A DNA stretch of 64,000 nucleotides from Quadrisphaera granulorum (GTDB lineage: Bacteria > Actinomycetota > Actinomycetes > Actinomycetales > Quadrisphaeraceae): positions 1-64,000 of the forward strand of contig NZ_QGDQ01000009.1 of the NCBI RefSeq assembly GCF_003149145.1, written 5' to 3'. Below, one piece after another: positions 1 to 9,881 of the stretch. A program made the translations under genes and the position numbers. Position 1 is the stretch's first letter. Every line of letters starts with the position of its first letter. Below the pieces are notes generated by a model, which saw only the letters and a list, made by a program, of their open reading frames with translations, ran no database searches and was not told the origin of the DNA.

Positions 1-44
1 GTCGGTTCTCACTGACATCGCGCGGTGACCGCTCAACTTGATCT

Positions 45-1119
45 TTGCGAGCCGTCGATGTGGACGGCCCGTTGATCATCGGGAGCGGCTCCGGGATTTA
101 CACCACTTCACGGGACGTGACTGCGGCCAGCGACCACCGGCAGTCCACGTTGCCGACCAGACTGGCCAGCGCTGCCACCTCGTCCGCCACTCGCTTCGCC
201 GACCCGGTCAACCCTGCCGACCAGGCCCCCTCGCTGCAGGAAGCCCTCGCCGCCCTGCCCGACCCACGCCGCGCCCGAGGAGTACGCCACCAACTACTCG
301 TCGTGCTGCTGCTGGCGTGCTGCGCGGTGCTCGCTCAGCACTCCTTCTACGTCGCCATCGCCGAATGGGTCAGCCACAGCGGACCGGCGGTCCTGGACGC
401 GCTGGGGTGGAACGACGTTCACTCATGTCGGCGTCTGCCATGCGAGTCCACGATCTGCAGGCTCCTGAGCAGCATCGATGCCCCTGCCCTGGAAGCGGCC
501 TTGTGCTCGTGGGCTGCCCGCCACCTGGCCGTCCGACGACGCGCCTTGACCCCACCCGGCTGCTGCTGCCCCGCGCCGAGGCGACCAGGGTGATCGCGCT
601 GGACGGGAAGACCCGCCGCGGCTCGGCTGCCCGCGGCACCCCCGAAGCCGATGCGGCCGCCGCCGGCGGCGGCCGCATCCACCTGGTCGCCGCCCTGGTC
701 GCCGCCCTGGTCGTCGAAGCCGGCGTCGTCCTCGGGCAGGCAGAGGGCGACATGAGTGAGGGCAAGGGCGGAGAGATCGCCACCGCACGTCACGTTCTGG
801 AGAACTGCACGAACGTGGGCTGCTCGCGGGGGCGGTGGTGACGATGGATGCGCTGCACGCCCAGCGATCCCATGCCGACTACCTGCACGCCGCCGGAGCG
901 GACTGGATCTTCACAGCGAAGGGCAACCAGCCCATCCTGCTGGCCCGATTGAAGGCGCTGAACTGGGCTGATGTCCCTGTTGGGGAGCGCATCCGCGAGG
1001 TCGGCCACGGCCGCCGCGAGACCCGGACGGTCTACGTGATGAGCATCGAGAACATCCTCGACCGCCCGGCTACGGCGTGGTGGAGTTCTTCCCCCAGGGC
1101 CAGTGCAAGGTCGCAATAA
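45..1119 (+). pseudogene. ISAs1-family transposase remnant, frameshifted and 3' truncated
   Basis: Reading across three frames recovers an ISAs1 (DDE) transposase. The N-terminal part (PDPRRARGVRHQLL, then an AVLAQHSFYVAIAEW segment) lies in one frame to about 560. The first catalytic Asp motif (ALDGKTRRGS) is at about 597-630 in a second frame. The second Asp motif (VTMDALHAQRSHADYL) begins at 835 in a third frame. The reading ends near 1119 after a VGHGRRETRTVYV segment, so the region with the catalytic Glu (usually IExxLHWxxDVTFxED) is absent. At least two frameshifts plus truncation make it non-functional. The true start and the element ends are not visible. Confidence 0.8.
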
Positions 1120-1191
1120 CTGTGTGTGACCTGCACTGATGCGCCTCGGCGGGCCAGCCTCGGCCTGCCCTGCTGTGAGCCAGTGGGCAGC

Positions 1192-2671
1192 TCATGCGGC
1201 CAGTAACACGGCGAGGGCTTCCTCCTCGCGGCGGCACCATCGACGGGTCGTACGGGCGACGTTCGACCTGCCGAACAGCCGGGCCAACGAGATCACCGTG
1301 TTGCGGATCGCGGCCATCACCTGCGGTCCCGAACCCGTCCGCACCCGCGAGGCGTCCTCACCCAGAGTTACATCCCTCACGTGATGGACGCGGTTCTCGA
1401 TCGTCCAGTGACCACGGATCCACGCCGCCAACGCCGCCGGTGTCGCCGTGGTGTGGTCCATCGAGGTGACGTAGTAGACCACCTCACGCACCTTGGTCTT
1501 CTTGGGCGTCGTGCTCTTGGGTGTCTTGCTGGTCTTGCACGCCTTGGAGGCGGCCTTGCCCTTGCCCTTCTTGGGTTTGCGGGCGGTGCGCGGACGCGGC
1601 ACCGGGGTGTCGGCAAGGGTGGTACGGGTCCGGGTCATCTGCAGCATCTGCGTCGCGCCGGGGATCGCCTTGCGCAACTCGGCCAGCTGCTCCTCGGTGC
1701 AACCCAAGACCTTGATCGAGCGGGACTCCTTACGGGCATGGCCGCGTTCACGTCCACCGCCTGCCTGCCCGGGGGCCGGCGGGATCGCCACCCACGGCTG
1801 CTCAGCCAGCAGGTCATACAGCGTGGGGGTGTTCGCCTTCACCGCGAACACGTAGTGCGCGCCGTAGCCCAGGATCTGGGTGGCGGTGGCGCGCACGGTG
1901 TGCCGAGCGTCAGCGGTGATGACGCATCCGCGCAGGTCAACCGCTGCGGCGAGGTCTTCCAGTGCGGCCTGGGCGGCGGCGACCTCATCGCCGCCTTCGA
2001 TGGCGCTCTGGGTGATGGTGATGCCGGAGTCCACGTGCAGGACTGACACGAACGCGGCCCGCACCGTGCGCGCCGCCTGCTCCTGCTCCTGGGCGGGCTC
2101 CTGGCTGGGCTGGTCATCAGCCGCGCCGACGGGCTGCTCGACGGGCTCGGGGTGGGCTGAACCCGTGGCGACCTTGCCGTCCAGGGCGAACGCATTGGTG
2201 GCCCACGCCATCTCGGTGGCTGTGCCCGGGCGGCGGCGCAGCTGTGCGGTGCGAGCTTGGGCGTGGGCCAGCATCCGCCGGGTCGCCCACCGCCGCAGCG
2301 CTGCTTCCAGCGCCGGGGCGCCGGCCGCGATCAGCACCCGGCGGATGGTGGAGCGGTGCGGCAACCCCCAGCGTGGGTGACACAGCCCGATGACGTCGAT
2401 CAGCTTCTCGGCGGCGTCTTCAGCAGCGTCAGCGATGGCGGCGAACGACCTCGCTCCGCCCATGACGGCCCAGATCGCCAGAACCAGGATCGGTAACGCA
2501 ACGCGGACGAAGCCCTTGGCGGCTGCGGCCGTCGATCTTCAAGGCGTCGGCGGCCAGCTCAGCTACGAGCAGGTGCGCGTCAGCGGCGCTGACCTCCTCC
2601 AGGGTGGGCAGGACGTCGGCGGGGAGAGCACTCAGGGCAGGCAGGACATGGGAAGATGGGAACGCGGACAC
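1192..2671 (-). pseudogene. ISAs1-family transposase, one frameshift near the N-terminus
   Basis: The long frame ending at 1192 encodes most of an ISAs1 transposase. GGARSFAAIA follows the N-terminal domain, FALDGKVATGS carries the first Asp, ITADARHTV the second Asp, and IENRVHHVRDVTLGEDASR the Glu region. The expected start of the protein lies in another frame: a GTG at 2671 reads MSAFPSSHVLPALSALP and continues to about 2525, where a one-base shift joins it to KGFVRVALPILVLAIWAVMG. The basic, Thr/Lys-rich stretch near 1490-1570 is an unusual insertion between the second Asp and the Glu. The GTG lies only 13 bp from the left end of the next IS, so the 5' end of this element appears lost. 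Function is doubtful unless the shift is programmed. Confidence 0.75.
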
Positions 2672-2683
2672 GGGCCACCTCGG

Positions 2684-2704
2684 CAGGGTCACCGCATAGT
2701 CGCG
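2684..2704 (+). repeat. Left terminal inverted repeat of the ISAs1 element
   Basis: CAGGGTCACCGCATAGTCGC plus one G matches the reverse complement of 4718-4738 with one mismatch (A versus G at the eighth base). It lies about 118 bp upstream of the transposase ATG at 2822, a normal position for an IS end. Confidence 0.75.
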
Positions 2705-2821
2705 AATACGGTGCGTGACCTGGGCGTTTGAACTGCGGGGATGCCGCTCGCAGAAGGGTCCGGACCCTGGGGTGAGGATGTGGGTGTCTAGACCAGTCCC
2801 ACCAAGAGAGCCCGGACCCGC

Positions 2822-4714
2822 ATGGCATCTTCCCCGACTGCCGCGGTGATCGACCACCCCACACCGGTCAGCACCGTCCACCACGTCGCCAACCACCATC
2901 TCGAGCACCCTGCCGGGCACGCTGCCGACCGTGTCGATCACGCCGTCGATCACGCCGTCGATGTACTGCCGGAGTCGCTGGCTGCGCTGGTCACCGACGC
3001 CCGCACCGAACCCGCGACCTCGGCGCACTCTTCGCTGCTGATGCAGCTCGAACGCGGCCCCGAGGACCTCACCGCTGTGCACGACGCCCTGGCCGCGCTC
3101 GGCAAAGCCGAGCTGAAAGCCTTGGCAGCAGCGTTGGGACGCGCCAACCGCGTCGCGGTGTCCTCCCTGGCCGCTGCCGCAGCCACCCTGGTCGACCCTC
3201 GTGACCCCCGAGGGGTGCGCCACCCCTTCATCTTGATCGTGGTGGTGACGGCGTGCGCGGTGCTGGCCGGCAAGAACAGGTGGGTCTCGATCGCTCGCTA
3301 CGCCGCGGTGCGTGGCCCCGCCATCCGCGCCGCGCTGATCGCCGAAGGATGGATCCCCCCAGAACCCCAGGACGACCTCAGCGGCGGTGGTGTCGGTGGT
3401 GTCCGTCGTTCTCGCCGCAAGGGCAGCAAGGGCAAGGGCGGCAAGAACGTCACCGCCCCCCGGGGCGATGCCGAGCCAGGATGTGTTCGCCCGCACCATC
3501 GCCGACATCCCCGCCGGGGAGCTGGCGGGGATGCTGGCGACCTGGACCATCGCCTCCCTGGCCGCCGCCCGAGCTGTTGCTCTCGGCCTGAACGGCACCA
3601 GCGTTGGTGCCCCCACCAGCACAAACACCAGCACCAGCACCAGCAGTGGTACTGGCACGGGCGCTGGTACGCGGCCGTTCGTGCCGGTCAATGCCCGCCG
3701 GATGGTCATCAGCATGGACGGCCAGACCGCTCGGGGGTCGGGCACGCAGAACACCGGCCCGGACGGGCGGGTGCACATCGTCTCGGCCTACGAGCACGCC
3801 AGCGGCTTGACCCTGGGCCAGGTGGCCACCGGCGCCCACAACACCCACGCACACACTGCGACGAGCACGACGAGCACGGAGTCCAGCTCACAGCGGGAGG
3901 ACCCGCAGGTCGACGCCGACGTGAGCACCGACGAGCACTCCCAGGTCGACCCTGCGGCCTGCACAGCTGCCTGCCGTGACGGCAGTGACCGTTCCGGCAA
4001 GGGCGGGGAGGTCGCCGCCGCCCGCGTGTTGATCGACGACCTCGCCGACCGGGCCTGATGAAGGGCACTGTCATCACCGGCGATGCCGGCTTCACCTGCC
4101 GTGACCTGGCCGGACACATCCTCGCCATCGGCTGGGAGTACCTGCTGCGGATCAAAGGCAACGCCGGCACCGTCCATGACCGCCTCAAGGCGCTGCCGTG
4201 GTCGGCCGTTCCTGAGGCAGCCAAAGTGATCAGCGTCGGGCATGGTCGGGCCGAGACCCGCACCATCCGCGTCATCGACCTGGCCGCTTCCCGCGACGCC
4301 GCCTACGCACGTCGGGGTGGGTTCTACCCCGGTGCGGTGCAGGCCGCCAAGATCGTGCGCCGGCGCAAGGTCAACGGCCGCTGGCAGGTCCGCACCGTCT
4401 ACGTGATCACCTCGTTGGGGGCGGGGCAGGTGGACCCGGCGTTGCTGGCAACCTGGGTGCAAGATCATTGGGGTATCGAGGTGCGCCTGCATTGGATCAA
4501 GGACGTGACCTGGGGCCAGGACGCCTGCCGGGTGCGGCGGCGCAACGGCCCGGCGAACCTGGCCGCGTTCAACACCTTGGCGTTGAACGCCCATCGGTTG
4601 GCGGGGTGGACGAACATGGAAGCCGCCCAAGACGAGCATCAGCTGGTACCGACGCTGGCGTTGCACACCTTCGGGCTCCTGTCGGACCCCTTACCGGCCA
4701 GCTCATCAGCATGA
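2822..4714 (+). pseudogene. ISAs1-family transposase in three frames, with low-complexity inserts
   Basis: The ATG at 2822 opens a frame with a long His/Asp/Ala-rich N-terminus, then the ISAs1 hallmark VDPRDPRGVRHPF and CAVLAGKNRWVSIARYA. From about 3390-3480 the homologous reading passes to another frame (SQDVFARTIADIPAGEL; first catalytic Asp in ISMDGQTARGSG near 3715). From about 4045 it passes to a third frame (VITGDAGF with the second Asp near 4083; GIEVRLHWIKDVTWGQDACR with the Glu near 4475), ending at 4714. Ser/Thr-rich inserts at about 3600-3670 and 3840-3990 are not normal for the family. Two frame changes suggest a dead gene, although some IS transposases use programmed shifts. Confidence 0.75.
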
Positions 4715-5086
4715 TCACGCGACTATGCGGCGACCCTGGAGGGTCGGGCCGTCTGTGGCTGAGCGGTCCACGAAGGCATCGAGGTGGGCTGCTGTTGCCT
4801 GCGCGGTGATCCCGGCCTGCCAGCGGCCGTCAACCGTGCTCGACGGCGGTGTGTCGCGCAGGATGACCACCCGCGGAGGCTCTCCGGTGAAAGGAGCCGG
4901 CAACGTCCGCAGCGGGGCTTGCGTCGAAGCAGATGAGGCCGCCCCCTGCGCCGTCGCCGGTGCCGGTGCCGAATGAACGGTGTTGGAGCCGCACGCTGTG
5001 GTGAGCAGGGCGGCGCTGGCCAGGAGGGCTCGCCGTGACATCACCGAACTGTGATGCGAATCACTGGGGCGTTTTGTGATCGCCAT
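4715..5086 (-). pseudogene. Secreted lipoprotein gene, 3' end cut by the IS
   Basis: The predicted product starts at an ATG at 5086 preceded by GGAGG, and shows a twin-arginine-like leader (MSRRALLASAALLTTAC) with a cysteine suited to lipid attachment. A Ser/Ala/Pro linker and about 50 residues of a soluble domain follow (PRVVILRDTPPSSTVDGRW). The last nine residues, TLQGRRIVA, are mostly encoded by the inverted repeat of the ISAs1 element, so the native C-terminus was lost. The missing part is not found on the other side of the IS, which suggests a deletion. The family of the remaining domain is not recognised. Confidence 0.6.
4718..4738 (-). repeat. Right terminal inverted repeat of the ISAs1 element
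   Basis: CGCGACTATGCGGCGACCCT plus G is the inverted partner of 2684-2704. It starts 4 bp after the transposase stop codon and forms the last codons of the interrupted lipoprotein gene on the opposite strand. Confidence 0.75.
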
Positions 5087-5109
5087 CGCTGACCTCCGCA
5101 TGAGGGGGC

Positions 5110-5478
5110 ATGACTCAGCTCAGATTCCGCCTTCTTTCCGGCGCCATCGCCATGATCGCACTGCTGCTCGCAGGAGCCCCTGCTGCCGGTGCCTACACGG
5201 TGCAGGGCACAGAGGATTGCCCTTCGAGTCGCCTCTGCCGCTGGCCGGAGTCAGGGTTCCAGGGGCGGATGCAGGTGGTCCCCTCCTCCTCCACGGTGAT
5301 CAACGTCAGTGGCACCTACTCGTCGTTGTACGTGAACCGCTCGGGAGCAGTGAGGCTTCACTCCGGCAGCAACGGCACCGGTTCGGCCGTGTGCATCCGC
5401 CCTGGCCGGGCCGTCAGCTCCCTCAGCGGCTGGCGGGCCAGCCCCGGCTCGATCACGCTGCTCTCGAGCGGTTGCTGA
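5110..5478 (+). CDS. Secreted peptidase inhibitor family I36-like protein
   Basis: This is a 122-residue secreted protein. A signal peptide (residues 1-28, hydrophobic AIAMIALLLAGAPAAGA) precedes a small cysteine-containing domain. CPSSRLCRWPESGFQG is the hallmark opening of actinobacterial I36 / beta-gamma-crystallin-like inhibitors of the Streptomyces metalloproteinase inhibitor type, and four cysteines could form two disulfides. It probably acts outside the cell as a protease inhibitor or structural protein; target unknown. It is divergent from the truncated lipoprotein with only 23 bp between starts, and the SD-like AGGGGG is very close to its ATG. The ECF sigma gene begins 128 bp downstream on the same strand. 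Confidence 0.7.
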   Translation: MTQLRFRLLSGAIAMIALLLAGAPAAGAYTVQGTEDCPSSRLCRWPESGFQGRMQVVPSSSTVINVSGTYSSLYVNRSGAVRLHSGSNGTGSAVCIRPGRAVSSLSGWRASPGSITLLSSGC

Positions 5479-5606
5479 CGTTCCATGGTGCTGACCATCG
5501 AACCCTTACGCCGGATCATCTCTGGGGGCGGCGGTCGGACTCCGTACGCTGCGGTCCGGACAGGCCCGCCATCGGGCGCAGTTATGAGGTGCCGGGGTGG
5601 GTATCG

Positions 5607-6134
5607 GTGCAGGAGGCGCAGTTCGATGCCCTCCACCGGACCATGGCCGACGAGGTCTACCGCTTCGCCGCTCGCCGTACCAGTCACGCCACGGCTGAGG
5701 AGGTGACGGCCGAGGTGTTCATGGCGCTGTGGACCGGCCGCCACAAGATCCCTGAGCCACCCGATGAGCAGCGGGCGTGGGTGTTCGGGGTGGCTCGCCG
5801 CCAGTTGCTGCGGGCACAGGCCGCAGAGGAGCGCCATCGCACCATCGGGGCAAGGGTGCGTGCCGCGCTGGGGGTCGGGGCGCCGGTCGTCGAGGAGGAC
5901 GTGGCGCTCGACGTCCTGGAGACCCACGCCGCGCGGCGGCTGTGGGACCAACTGCCGGTACGAGACCAGGAGGTGTTGGCGTTGACCGCATGGGAGGGAC
6001 TCACTCCGGCCCAGGTAGCGGCGGTGCTCGGCGTGAGCATCACGGCGGTCACCACTCGCCTGCATCGCGCTCGTAGGCACCTGGCGGACCTGCAGCAGTC
6101 CCCGCATGAGGACACCGCGGGAGACAGGTCATGA
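5607..6134 (+). CDS. ECF-type RNA polymerase sigma factor (sigma-70 family)
   Basis: The 175-residue product has a sigma-2 region (residues about 5-70, FDALHRTMADEVYRFAARRT then a VFGVARRQLLRAQ segment) and a sigma-4 helix-turn-helix (about 110-165, LPVRDQEVLALTAWEGLTPA then VSITAVTTRLHRARRHL). This is the normal ECF two-domain layout. A GTG at 5607 is chosen because homology begins just after it; longer upstream readings in this frame are not conserved-looking. The stop overlaps the start of the next gene by ATGA, so the two are translationally coupled, and the partner is probably its membrane-bound regulator. Confidence 0.85.
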   Translation: MQEAQFDALHRTMADEVYRFAARRTSHATAEEVTAEVFMALWTGRHKIPEPPDEQRAWVFGVARRQLLRAQAAEERHRTIGARVRAALGVGAPVVEEDVALDVLETHAARRLWDQLPVRDQEVLALTAWEGLTPAQVAAVLGVSITAVTTRLHRARRHLADLQQSPHEDTAGDRS

Positions 6135-7315
6135 ACCGCCGCCGGCTGCGACGCGCGTTCGGTGAAGCGTCAGCCGATCAGCGACGTGCCGCCGACGAGG
6201 CAGCGGCTCAGGCGCGCGCGGACCTCGCCGCCGGCGGCTTCGCCGCGAACGTCTCGCCTGATCCGGCGCTGGAAGCGCAGGCTCGTGCCGTCAGCTTCGA
6301 CGCAGTCATGAGGCTTCGGCAAGCCGAGGCCGAGGGCAAGGCCACCAGCGCCCGTTCCGCAGCGCTCAGTTCCGCAGCGCCCCGCTCGGTGCTGCGGCGA
6401 CCGGTGCTGCTGACCGGACTGGTCGCCGCAACAGTGGTGGTGGCGGTCGTGGTCAGCGCCGTCTTGCCCGGGGGTACACCGTCCGCAGCGGCAGGCACGC
6501 CGCCGCTCCTGACCTTCTCCCAGGTGTCGGTCTCCACCGACCTCGACGATGTCGAACCCGCCCGCGCGGAGCTGCTCACCCTGGCCTCGCGCGCCGCGGC
6601 ACAGCCCGCGGTGGACGGCAGCCGCGGGTACGTACTGACCCGCTCGGAATGGGCGTTGTCCTCCTCGGCCGACGCCTCGGACCCTCGGGCCGCTGTGGTG
6701 CCCTTCGAGACCACCATCACCGTCACCCCGGATGGCGCGGCCGTCCGAGTCGACCACCGGGGAACTCCGCTGACCCCTGACGGGCGCGGCATCGCGGGCT
6801 CTAGCGCACCTCCGGGCGGGCCTGCTCTCCAGACTGACCGGTTTCCCCCCGGCTACCTCGACCTCCAGCTGCCGGCGTCATTACCGAGGGACCCGACGGC
6901 GTTGCGAGGGGACCTCGTGCAGAGGGGCGACTGCCTCGCCGCGTCGGCGCAAGGGGCCGCCGCGTCCGGCGGCGATGATGGCGAGGACGCTGTATGCCTG
7001 GTGAAGGCCGTCACGTCCCTGTACTCCTACCAGCTGCTGCCTCCGGATCTCCAGGCTGCGCTGTGGCAGGTCCTGGCTGCCGAGCCCGGACTGAAGCTCG
7101 CAGGAACGGGCACTGACCGCGCGGGGCGCCCGTGTGTCGCCGTCGTCCTGGACACCTCCCAGGGCGGCCGCACCGAACGGTGGGTGCTCATGGCAGACCC
7201 CGCCACCGGTGCCTTCCTCGGCATGGACCAGATGCTGACAGCGGGCTCCGAGGGAGGGGTCCCGGCGCCCGTCGTCCTCGACTTCACCGTCGAGCGCGGC
7301 GCGCGCTCCTTCTGA
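6131..7315 (+). CDS. CU044_5270-like membrane-anchored partner of the ECF sigma factor
   Basis: The 394-residue protein has a charged cytoplasmic N-terminus (about 90 residues, Ala/Arg/Asp rich), one transmembrane helix at about 93-115 (LTGLVAATVVVAVVVSAVLP) and a large extracytoplasmic domain. The coupling to a sigma gene and the topology match the actinobacterial CU044_5270 family, which usually sits directly downstream of ECF sigma factors and is thought to sense or modulate sigma activity. No zinc-binding anti-sigma motif (HxxxCxxC) is visible, so it is not a ZAS-type anti-sigma factor. The role is inferred from context. Confidence 0.65.
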   Translation: MNRRRLRRAFGEASADQRRAADEAAAQARADLAAGGFAANVSPDPALEAQARAVSFDAVMRLRQAEAEGKATSARSAALSSAAPRSVLRRPVLLTGLVAATVVVAVVVSAVLPGGTPSAAAGTPPLLTFSQVSVSTDLDDVEPARAELLTLASRAAAQPAVDGSRGYVLTRSEWALSSSADASDPRAAVVPFETTITVTPDGAAVRVDHRGTPLTPDGRGIAGSSAPPGGPALQTDRFPPGYLDLQLPASLPRDPTALRGDLVQRGDCLAASAQGAAASGGDDGEDAVCLVKAVTSLYSYQLLPPDLQAALWQVLAAEPGLKLAGTGTDRAGRPCVAVVLDTSQGGRTERWVLMADPATGAFLGMDQMLTAGSEGGVPAPVVLDFTVERGARSF

Positions 7316-7344
7316 CGGTTGCCCACGGACCCCGGCGGCGCAGC

Positions 7345-8634
7345 TCAGCCGGCGCCGGGGGCGGGGTGAGAGGTCGACGACGGCGGCAGCAGCGGCCGCG
7401 TTCGCGCCAGCAGGCCCGTGAGTACCAGCGCCACCAGCGCCGCCGCCCCTGCGAGCAGCACCACCGCGGACCACCCTCCGGCGGACCACGCGACCCCGCC
7501 GCCGGTGCCTCCCAGCGACGAGCCGACGTAGTAGGCGAACAGGTACGTGGACGCCGCCTGCGCCGTCGCCCGGCCACCGGCCCCGGCGCGCGCGGCCACC
7601 CAGCCGCTGGCCACGCCGTGCGCGGCGAAGAACCCGGCGGTGAACACCGCCATCCCCACGATCACGGCCCACAGTGGCGCCGCCACCGTGATGGCGAGCC
7701 CGACACCCATGACCACCACCGAGACGGGGACGACGACGCGCCGGCCGAGTGCATCAGCCAGCCGCCCGCCCTGCGCCGACGTGTACGACCCGAGCGCGTA
7801 GACCGTGAAGACAAGCCCCGCGACGGCCGGGCCCAGCGAGTACGGCGGAGCCTCGAGGCGGAACCCGATGGCGTTCCACACCGCCACGAAGGAGCCCATG
7901 AGCGTCAGCGACAGCCCGTACAGCGCGAGCAGCGCCGGGTCGGTGACCACTCCGCGGGTGCGGTGCGCGAGCGCCCGCAGGCCCGCGGGCGCTGGGGTGA
8001 ACCGCCGCGAGCGCGGCAGCAGCCACCACACGAGCGCCGCGCACACCAGTCCGAGGACGGCGACGCCGCCCTGCGCGGCCTTCCACCCTCCGAGCTCGGC
8101 GAGCCCGGAGGAGACCAGCCGGCCGAGCATCCCCCCGATGGCGTTGCCGCCGACGTACAGCCCGGTCGCGCGGCCCGCGGCCAGCGGGTGCACCTCCTCT
8201 CGGAGGTAGGCGACGGCGACGGCGGGCAGCCCGGCCAGCGCGAGTCCTTGGACGGCGCGCAGCGCGACCAACCAGTCCCACGTTGGCGCGAGCACCGCGA
8301 CCAGCCCGAGCACGCTGGCCAGGACGAGGGAGCTGTGCACGAGGCGTGTGCGCCCGAAGCGTTCCGAGACAGGCCCCGCGACCAGGAGCCCGACCGCCAG
8401 CGCCGCCGTGGTGGCCGAGACCGCCAGGGTGGCGGCCGCCGGTGTCTGGGAGAAGTCCGACGCCAGCAGCGGCAGCAGTGGCTGCGGCGCGTAGAGCAGC
8501 GCGAACACCGCGACCCCGGCGAGGAACAACGCCCACGAGGCCCGCCGCAACCCGGAGGAGCCGGGCAGGTAGCCCTCGTCCGCTCCGGGGCTGCCACCGG
8601 AGTCGGCTCCGGGATCGGGAGGGATCACGGGCAC
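7345..8634 (-). CDS. MFS transporter of the YnfM/AraJ-like drug or sugar efflux group
   Basis: The protein of about 429 residues has 12 predicted hydrophobic segments. The MFS signature between TM2 and TM3 ([13 protein letters not shown]) and the TM4-5 motif ([29 protein letters not shown]) are typical of the YnfM subgroup, which exports small molecules with proton exchange. The start is uncertain: GTG codons at 8634 and 8628 lie just before the hydrophilic N-terminus, without a strong SD. It is divergent from the alcohol dehydrogenase gene, about 100 bp apart, and ends 29 bp from the convergent CU044_5270-like gene. The substrate cannot be read from sequence. Confidence 0.85.
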   Translation of the reverse strand: MPVIPPDPGADSGGSPGADEGYLPGSSGLRRASWALFLAGVAVFALLYAPQPLLPLLASDFSQTPAAATLAVSATTAALAVGLLVAGPVSERFGRTRLVHSSLVLASVLGLVAVLAPTWDWLVALRAVQGLALAGLPAVAVAYLREEVHPLAAGRATGLYVGGNAIGGMLGRLVSSGLAELGGWKAAQGGVAVLGLVCAALVWWLLPRSRRFTPAPAGLRALAHRTRGVVTDPALLALYGLSLTLMGSFVAVWNAIGFRLEAPPYSLGPAVAGLVFTVYALGSYTSAQGGRLADALGRRVVVPVSVVVMGVGLAITVAAPLWAVIVGMAVFTAGFFAAHGVASGWVAARAGAGGRATAQAASTYLFAYYVGSSLGGTGGGVAWSAGGWSAVVLLAGAAALVALVLTGLLARTRPLLPPSSTSHPAPGAG

Positions 8635-8738
8635 CAACGCTAAGGACCCATCGTGCGCGACCCGCAAACCGGCCCCAGGATGGTTCGGTAACCCAACCGT
8701 TCGTGACGGAACCCGACCCTCGACCACGGAGGAGACCC

Positions 8739-9794
8739 GTGCCCACCATCGTGCACGCCCGCAGCACCGCCGGACCCGGCGAGCCGTTCCAGGCGGCCAC
8801 CATCGAGCGCCGTGACCTGGGCCCTAAGGACGTCCTCATCGACATCGCCTACGCCGGCATCTGCCACTCCGACATCCACACCGCTCGCGGCGAGTGGGGC
8901 AAGACGCTGTACCCGCTGACCCCCGGGCACGAGATCGCTGGCGTCGTCGCCGAGGTCGGCTCCGAGGTCACCCAGCACGCTGTCGGTGACCGCGTCGGCG
9001 TCGGCTGCATGGTCGACTCCTGCCGCGAGTGCTCCGAGTGCCAGGCCGGCCGCGAGCAGAACTGCCAGAACGGCAATGTCGGTACGTACAACGCCATCGG
9101 CAAGGACGGGCGCCCCACCGAAGGTGGCTACAGCGAGAAGATCGTCGTCGACGAAGACTTCGTGCTGCGCATCCCCGAGGGCATCGACCTCGACGTCGCC
9201 GCGCCTCTGCTGTGCGCCGGCATCACGCTGTACTCGCCGCTGAGTTACTGGAAGGCCGGGCCCGGCAAGCAGGTCGCCATCGTCGGCATGGGCGGCCTCG
9301 GCCACATGGGCGTGAAGATCGCCCACGCGATGGGCGCCGAGGTGACCGTGCTGTCGCAGTCACTCAAGAAGCAGGAGGACGGCCTGCGCCTCGGCGCTGA
9401 CCACTACGTCGCCACCGGTGACGAGGGTGCGCTGGAGTCCCTCAAGGGCACCTTCGACCTCATCATCACGACGATCTCCGCCGACGTCGACATCAAGCCC
9501 TACATCGCCGCGCTCAAGCCCGAGGGCGTGCTGTGCACCGTGGGCCTGCCGAGCAAGCCGTTCCAGGTGCCGGCCGGAGCGCTGATCATGGGCCGCAAGA
9601 GCCTGGCCGGCTCCAACATCGGCTCGATCGCGGAGACCCAGGAGATGCTCGACTTCTGCGCCGAGCACCACATCGGCGCCGAGGTCGAGGTCATCACCGG
9701 TGACCAGATCGACGAGGCGTGGGACCGCGTCGTGAACTCCGACGTGCGCTACCGCTTCGTCATCGACACCGCGACGCTGGCGCCCTCCGCCTGA
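8739..9794 (+). CDS. NAD(P)-dependent zinc alcohol dehydrogenase (CAD/YahK-like)
   Basis: The 351-residue medium-chain dehydrogenase starts at a GTG behind a strong GGAGGAG. Catalytic zinc ligands are seen in [14 protein letters not shown] and [12 protein letters not shown]; structural zinc cysteines lie in [15 protein letters not shown]. The Rossmann loop is [24 protein letters not shown] to it, [14 protein letters not shown] is characteristic of the cinnamyl-alcohol-dehydrogenase/YahK branch, which prefers NADPH and reduces a broad set of aldehydes in the cytoplasm. It appears to be a single-gene transcript ending in the strong hairpin at 9800-9842. Confidence 0.9.
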   Translation: MPTIVHARSTAGPGEPFQAATIERRDLGPKDVLIDIAYAGICHSDIHTARGEWGKTLYPLTPGHEIAGVVAEVGSEVTQHAVGDRVGVGCMVDSCRECSECQAGREQNCQNGNVGTYNAIGKDGRPTEGGYSEKIVVDEDFVLRIPEGIDLDVAAPLLCAGITLYSPLSYWKAGPGKQVAIVGMGGLGHMGVKIAHAMGAEVTVLSQSLKKQEDGLRLGADHYVATGDEGALESLKGTFDLIITTISADVDIKPYIAALKPEGVLCTVGLPSKPFQVPAGALIMGRKSLAGSNIGSIAETQEMLDFCAEHHIGAEVEVITGDQIDEAWDRVVNSDVRYRFVIDTATLAPSA

Positions 9795-9799
9795 CAGCT

Positions 9800-9842
9800 G
9801 CTCCGGAGGTCCATGGTCACCGTGATCATGGACCTCCGGAGC
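9800..9842. terminator. Perfect 16-bp hairpin and follow-on partial copy
   Basis: Arms 9800-9815 and 9827-9842 (GCTCCGGAGGTCCATG and its complement) enclose an 11-nt loop, just after the dehydrogenase stop and before the end of the converging Rieske/FAD gene. There is no U-tract, as is common in high-GC actinobacteria. A further partial copy of the right arm with its flank (CGTGATCATGGGCTTCCGGA) lies at 9857-9876, so this is also a repeat unit. Confidence 0.6.
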
Positions 9843-9881
9843 ACGTTCACTTCCCCGTGATCATGGGCTTCCGGAGCACCT

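Larger units (their letters stand above)
2684..4738 (+). mobile_element. Complete ISAs1-family insertion sequence, about 2.06 kb
   Basis: The element is bounded by 21-bp imperfect terminal inverted repeats (2684-2704 and 4718-4738, one mismatch) that enclose a single ISAs1-type transposase reading. At 2055 bp it is much larger than the usual 1.2-1.4 kb, because the transposase carries long low-complexity inserts. No 8-10 bp target duplication is visible at the two outer flanks, which suggests later rearrangement. The left end abuts another ISAs1 transposase and the right end sits inside a lipoprotein gene. Confidence 0.75.

Noticed and set aside
5076-5606. N-terminal extension of the sigma factor frame
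   Set aside because: It overlaps the secreted I36-like gene in another frame and has no sigma homology before about 5607.
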